A stretch of DNA of 64,000 nucleotides from Parafrigoribacterium_A soli (GTDB lineage Bacteria; Actinomycetota; Actinomycetes; Actinomycetales; Microbacteriaceae). Shown here in pieces: positions 62,207 to 64,000 of this stretch. The translations under genes and the position numbers were made by a program. Below the pieces are notes generated by a model that saw only the letters and a list, made by a program, of their open reading frames with translations, did no database searches and had not been told where the DNA came from. The stretch is taken from positions 434,001 through 498,000 of the forward strand of contig NZ_JBELNZ010000002.1 in NCBI RefSeq assembly GCF_040227235.1, in the 5' to 3' direction. Every line of letters starts with the position of its first letter. The first letter of the stretch is position 1.

Positions 62207-63025
62207 TCAGGAGATCCCCACCAACGCGAGCAGCGAATCTGAGAAGGCCACGGCCGCCACGGCCGCGCCGCCAGTGAACACCGAGAGTGTGAGATAGAGC
62301 CAAGTGCGGGCGCGGCGGTGAGCGTCGTCGACCTCGCGGCGGAGCCGGTCGAATCTCTGGGCGTGCCGCTCGGCATCGTGGCTCGCCTCGACGCTGCATC
62401 GCCAGGTGCCCGGCAGTGCGGCCACGGTCGAGAGGTACTCGATCGTGTCGTCGGAGAGGACCCTGGGAAGCCCGGCGAACCATCGCGCGACCCTGGCCGA
62501 TTCGGTGACGGCGACATCCGGGGCGTGCAGGGAAAGCGAGCGCGGTTCGATCACGACGATGACCGGCGTCACCTCGATGTGCGTGCCCGCGATGTCGCTG
62601 AACTGCAGTGACACGTCGGCCGCATCGCGCTTGGCCGCGGCGACGCAACCGCTCTTGCGGCCGTTGACCAGGAATCTGGCACCGCCGACGCGCACCCGCT
62701 TTGCCGGGAAGCTCCTGGTGGTCACCGTGAAGATTCCGGGAGGGCCGATGATGAGGTGGTCCGGGCCGTCAGCGGCGATCGTCTCGAGCACAGTGAATTC
62801 GGCGCCCAGCCGCGAGTACACGGTGGCGGCGCGAGCTCCGCTGAGCGCGGCGTGATAGTCGGCGCGAGCCTCCCTGTGCAGCGGGCTCACACCGAACAGG
62901 CGCGCGACGGCACCACGCTGTCGTGCCTTCAGCTGGGCACGCAGACATTCTTCGAGCACGGATGATTCCGGGCCGCGGGTGGACAGTCCTGGCGCGAATA
63001 CTCCGTGGGTTGCAATTCCAGTCAT
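62207..63025 (-). CDS. NERD-domain protein with C-terminal membrane helices
   Basis: 272 residues from ATG 63025 (GGGGAG just upstream). The middle, from YSRLGAEFTVLETIA through DHLIIGPPGIFTVTTRSF and FLVNGRK to the VIVVIEPRSL strand, matches the nuclease-related domain (NERD). The segment LIIGPPGIFTVTTR corresponds to the usual acidic site, here without an obvious full catalytic set. Two hydrophobic segments near the C-terminus (about 225-245 and 250-268). DNA/RNA processing is the guess from the family name; no proof. Confidence 0.75.
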   Translation of the reverse strand: MTGIATHGVFAPGLSTRGPESSVLEECLRAQLKARQRGAVARLFGVSPLHREARADYHAALSGARAATVYSRLGAEFTVLETIAADGPDHLIIGPPGIFTVTTRSFPAKRVRVGGARFLVNGRKSGCVAAAKRDAADVSLQFSDIAGTHIEVTPVIVVIEPRSLSLHAPDVAVTESARVARWFAGLPRVLSDDTIEYLSTVAALPGTWRCSVEASHDAERHAQRFDRLRREVDDAHRRARTWLYLTLSVFTGGAAVAAVAFSDSLLALVGIS

Positions 63026-63070
63026 TGCTCTCCCCGGGTTCGGATTCCCCGAGCGTACGCCCGCGCTAGC

Positions 63071-63093
63071 GGGGCAAAAAGCCCCCAAAGGGG
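63071..63093 (-). terminator. Terminator-like repeats after aldo/keto reductase
   Basis: GGGGC-AAAAA-GCCCC (63071-63085) and the overlapping CCCC-AAA-GGGG (63083-63093), about 100 bp downstream of the aldo/keto reductase stop. On the minus strand the loop supplies TTTTT. Weak stems; role inferred. Confidence 0.4.
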
Positions 63094-63104
63094 TGCGTAG
63101 AACG

Positions 63105-63166
63105 CTTCGACGGGCTCAGTGGCGCTTCGACGGGCTCAGCGAACGTATGCGCTTCGGCGGGCTCAG
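63105..63166. repeat. Three tandem copies of the dispersed repeat
   Basis: CTTCGACGGGCTCAG at 63105-63119 and 63125-63139, and CTTCGGCGGGCTCAG at 63152-63166, directly after the stop of the aldo/keto reductase gene. The same family as the copy within pheT. Confidence 0.8.
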
Positions 63167-63178
63167 CTGACGCGCGGG

Positions 63179-64000
63179 TCAGAACTCTTCATGCGTCTCC
63201 GGGTCGCCATCCCACAGGCGCCCGGACTCGAGCGCGGAGATCGCCGCGACCTCGTCGTCGCTGCGTTCAAAGCCGAAGACATCGAGGTTCTCGCGCTGCC
63301 TGTCGACATCACCGGACTTCGGGATGGGAACGGCGCCCAGCTGCACGTGCCAGCGCAGCACGACCTGGGTCGGCGTGACACCGTGCGCCTCAGCCGCCGC
63401 GGTCACCGCAGACTCGCCCGTGACCGAGTTGCTCTTGGCGAGCGGGCTCCAGCTCTGCGTGACGATGCCGTGCTCCTCGTGAAAGGCGCGCAGCTTCGCC
63501 TGCGGAAAGCGCGGATGCAGCTCGACCTGATTGACCGCCGGGGTAACGCCCGTCTCACGGCTCAGCCTCGTGAGGTACTCCTCGGTGAAGTTGCTGACGC
63601 CGATGGATCGCACCCGACCCGCTTCGCGCAACGCGATCATCGCCTGCCAGGACTCGACATACTTCCCCACCTTCGGCAGGGGCCAGTGGATGAGGTACAG
63701 GTCGACGTAGTCGAGGCCGAGGTTCTCGCGCGACTCCTCGAAGCTCGCGAGGGTCTCGTCGAAGCCGTGGTGCCGCCCCGGCAGCTTCGTCGTGACGAAG
63801 AGTTCCTCGCGCGCAACGCCAGAGCGGCGCACGGCCTCCCTCACCTCGCGCTCGTTCTCGTAGTTGAGGGCGGTGTCGAGAATCCGGTAGCCGGTGCCGA
63901 TCGCCGCGACCATGGCCTGCGTGCCCGCGTCGCCGCGCAGACCGTAGGTTCCGAGCCCGAGTTTCGGCATCTCGGTGCCGTCGTTGAGCGTGATCGTGGG
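63179..64000 (-). CDS. Aldo/keto reductase, N-terminus outside window
   Basis: At least 273 residues; the frame is open to the window end and the residues before the first ATG (63970) read TITLNDGTE, the usual start of the family, so the true start lies beyond 64000. Asp/Tyr of the tetrad in ILDTALNYENE, Lys in FVTTKLPGRHHG and His in LYLIHWPLP; VPIPKSGDVDRQRENLDVF is the coenzyme site. Resembles 2,5-diketo-D-gluconate reductases; substrate not assigned. Confidence 0.93.
   Translation of the reverse strand, partial: PTITLNDGTEMPKLGLGTYGLRGDAGTQAMVAAIGTGYRILDTALNYENEREVREAVRRSGVAREELFVTTKLPGRHHGFDETLASFEESRENLGLDYVDLYLIHWPLPKVGKYVESWQAMIALREAGRVRSIGVSNFTEEYLTRLSRETGVTPAVNQVELHPRFPQAKLRAFHEEHGIVTQSWSPLAKSNSVTGESAVTAAAEAHGVTPTQVVLRWHVQLGAVPIPKSGDVDRQRENLDVFGFERSDDEVAAISALESGRLWDGDPETHEEF

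Overview
The window is a G+C-rich chromosomal segment from an actinobacterium, most likely of the family Microbacteriaceae. The evidence is gene content and order (infC-rpmI-rplT-trmH, pheST-argCJBDFH, lexA next to a LysM gene, hflX-dapF-miaA-miaB-recX-recA-DUF3046-clgR-pgsA-ftsK-rnj-dapA). Other pointers are bifunctional PriA in place of HisA, RNase J, a split PntA, and many genes that start right after a -10 hexamer without a leader. Nearly all of it is core genome. I see no prophage, insertion sequence, CRISPR array, tRNA or rRNA.

Layout, left to right. 1-2.3 kb: tyrS (cut by the window edge) and a divergent SatD-like regulator plus membrane partner. 2.3-13.5 kb (minus strand): pheS-pheT followed by the arginine cluster argC-J-B-D-F-H and the DNA glycosylase mpg; argG and argR are not here. 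13.5-16.9 kb: a polar amino-acid ABC transporter, probably for glutamate. 16.9-19.4 kb: trmH-like methyltransferase and rplT-rpmI-infC; infC appears to start at ATC and encodes a long Ala/Pro/Lys tail. 19.7-24.1 kb: DUF1844, SseB-like and the histidine genes priA-hisH-hisB-hisC. 24.1-25.5 kb: divergent SOS pair, a LysM membrane protein and lexA, with two LexA boxes. 25.6-33.5 kb: hflX, an rRNA-methyltransferase-like gene, dapF-miaA-miaB, recX-recA with an SOS box, DUF3046. 33.6-41 kb: clgR, cinA-type amidase, pgsA, ftsK, rnj, dapA.

41-64 kb is a looser region. The usual actinobacterial order rpsO-pnp-M16 peptidase-dapB is kept on the minus strand but is spread over about 18 kb by accessory genes. 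These include a thioredoxin/DUF4395 pair, a TIGR01777 epimerase, GNAT and histidine-phosphatase genes, TetR with an aldo/keto reductase, proton-translocating transhydrogenase pntAA-AB-B with IclR, a two-component flavin monooxygenase (CE1758/CE1759 type), apt, nitronate monooxygenase, lysoplasmalogenase-like YhhN, small membrane proteins, a NERD-domain protein and a second aldo/keto reductase cut by the window end.

The genes join into arginine synthesis, histidine synthesis, lysine/meso-diaminopimelate synthesis (dapA, dapB, dapF), translation (tyrS, pheST, infC, rplT, rpmI, rpsO, miaA/B), the SOS response (lexA, recA, recX, LysM protein), division and stress control (ftsK, hflX, clgR), and RNA turnover (rnj, pnp). 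The most interesting non-coding signals are a repeated TAnnnT-6/7-nt-RTG leaderless signature, the ATC start of infC, an arginine-rich leader ORF with an ARG-box-like site before argC, a terminator-like hairpin inside trmH, a dispersed palindromic repeat that has entered the pheT reading frame, and several long perfect hairpins between genes.
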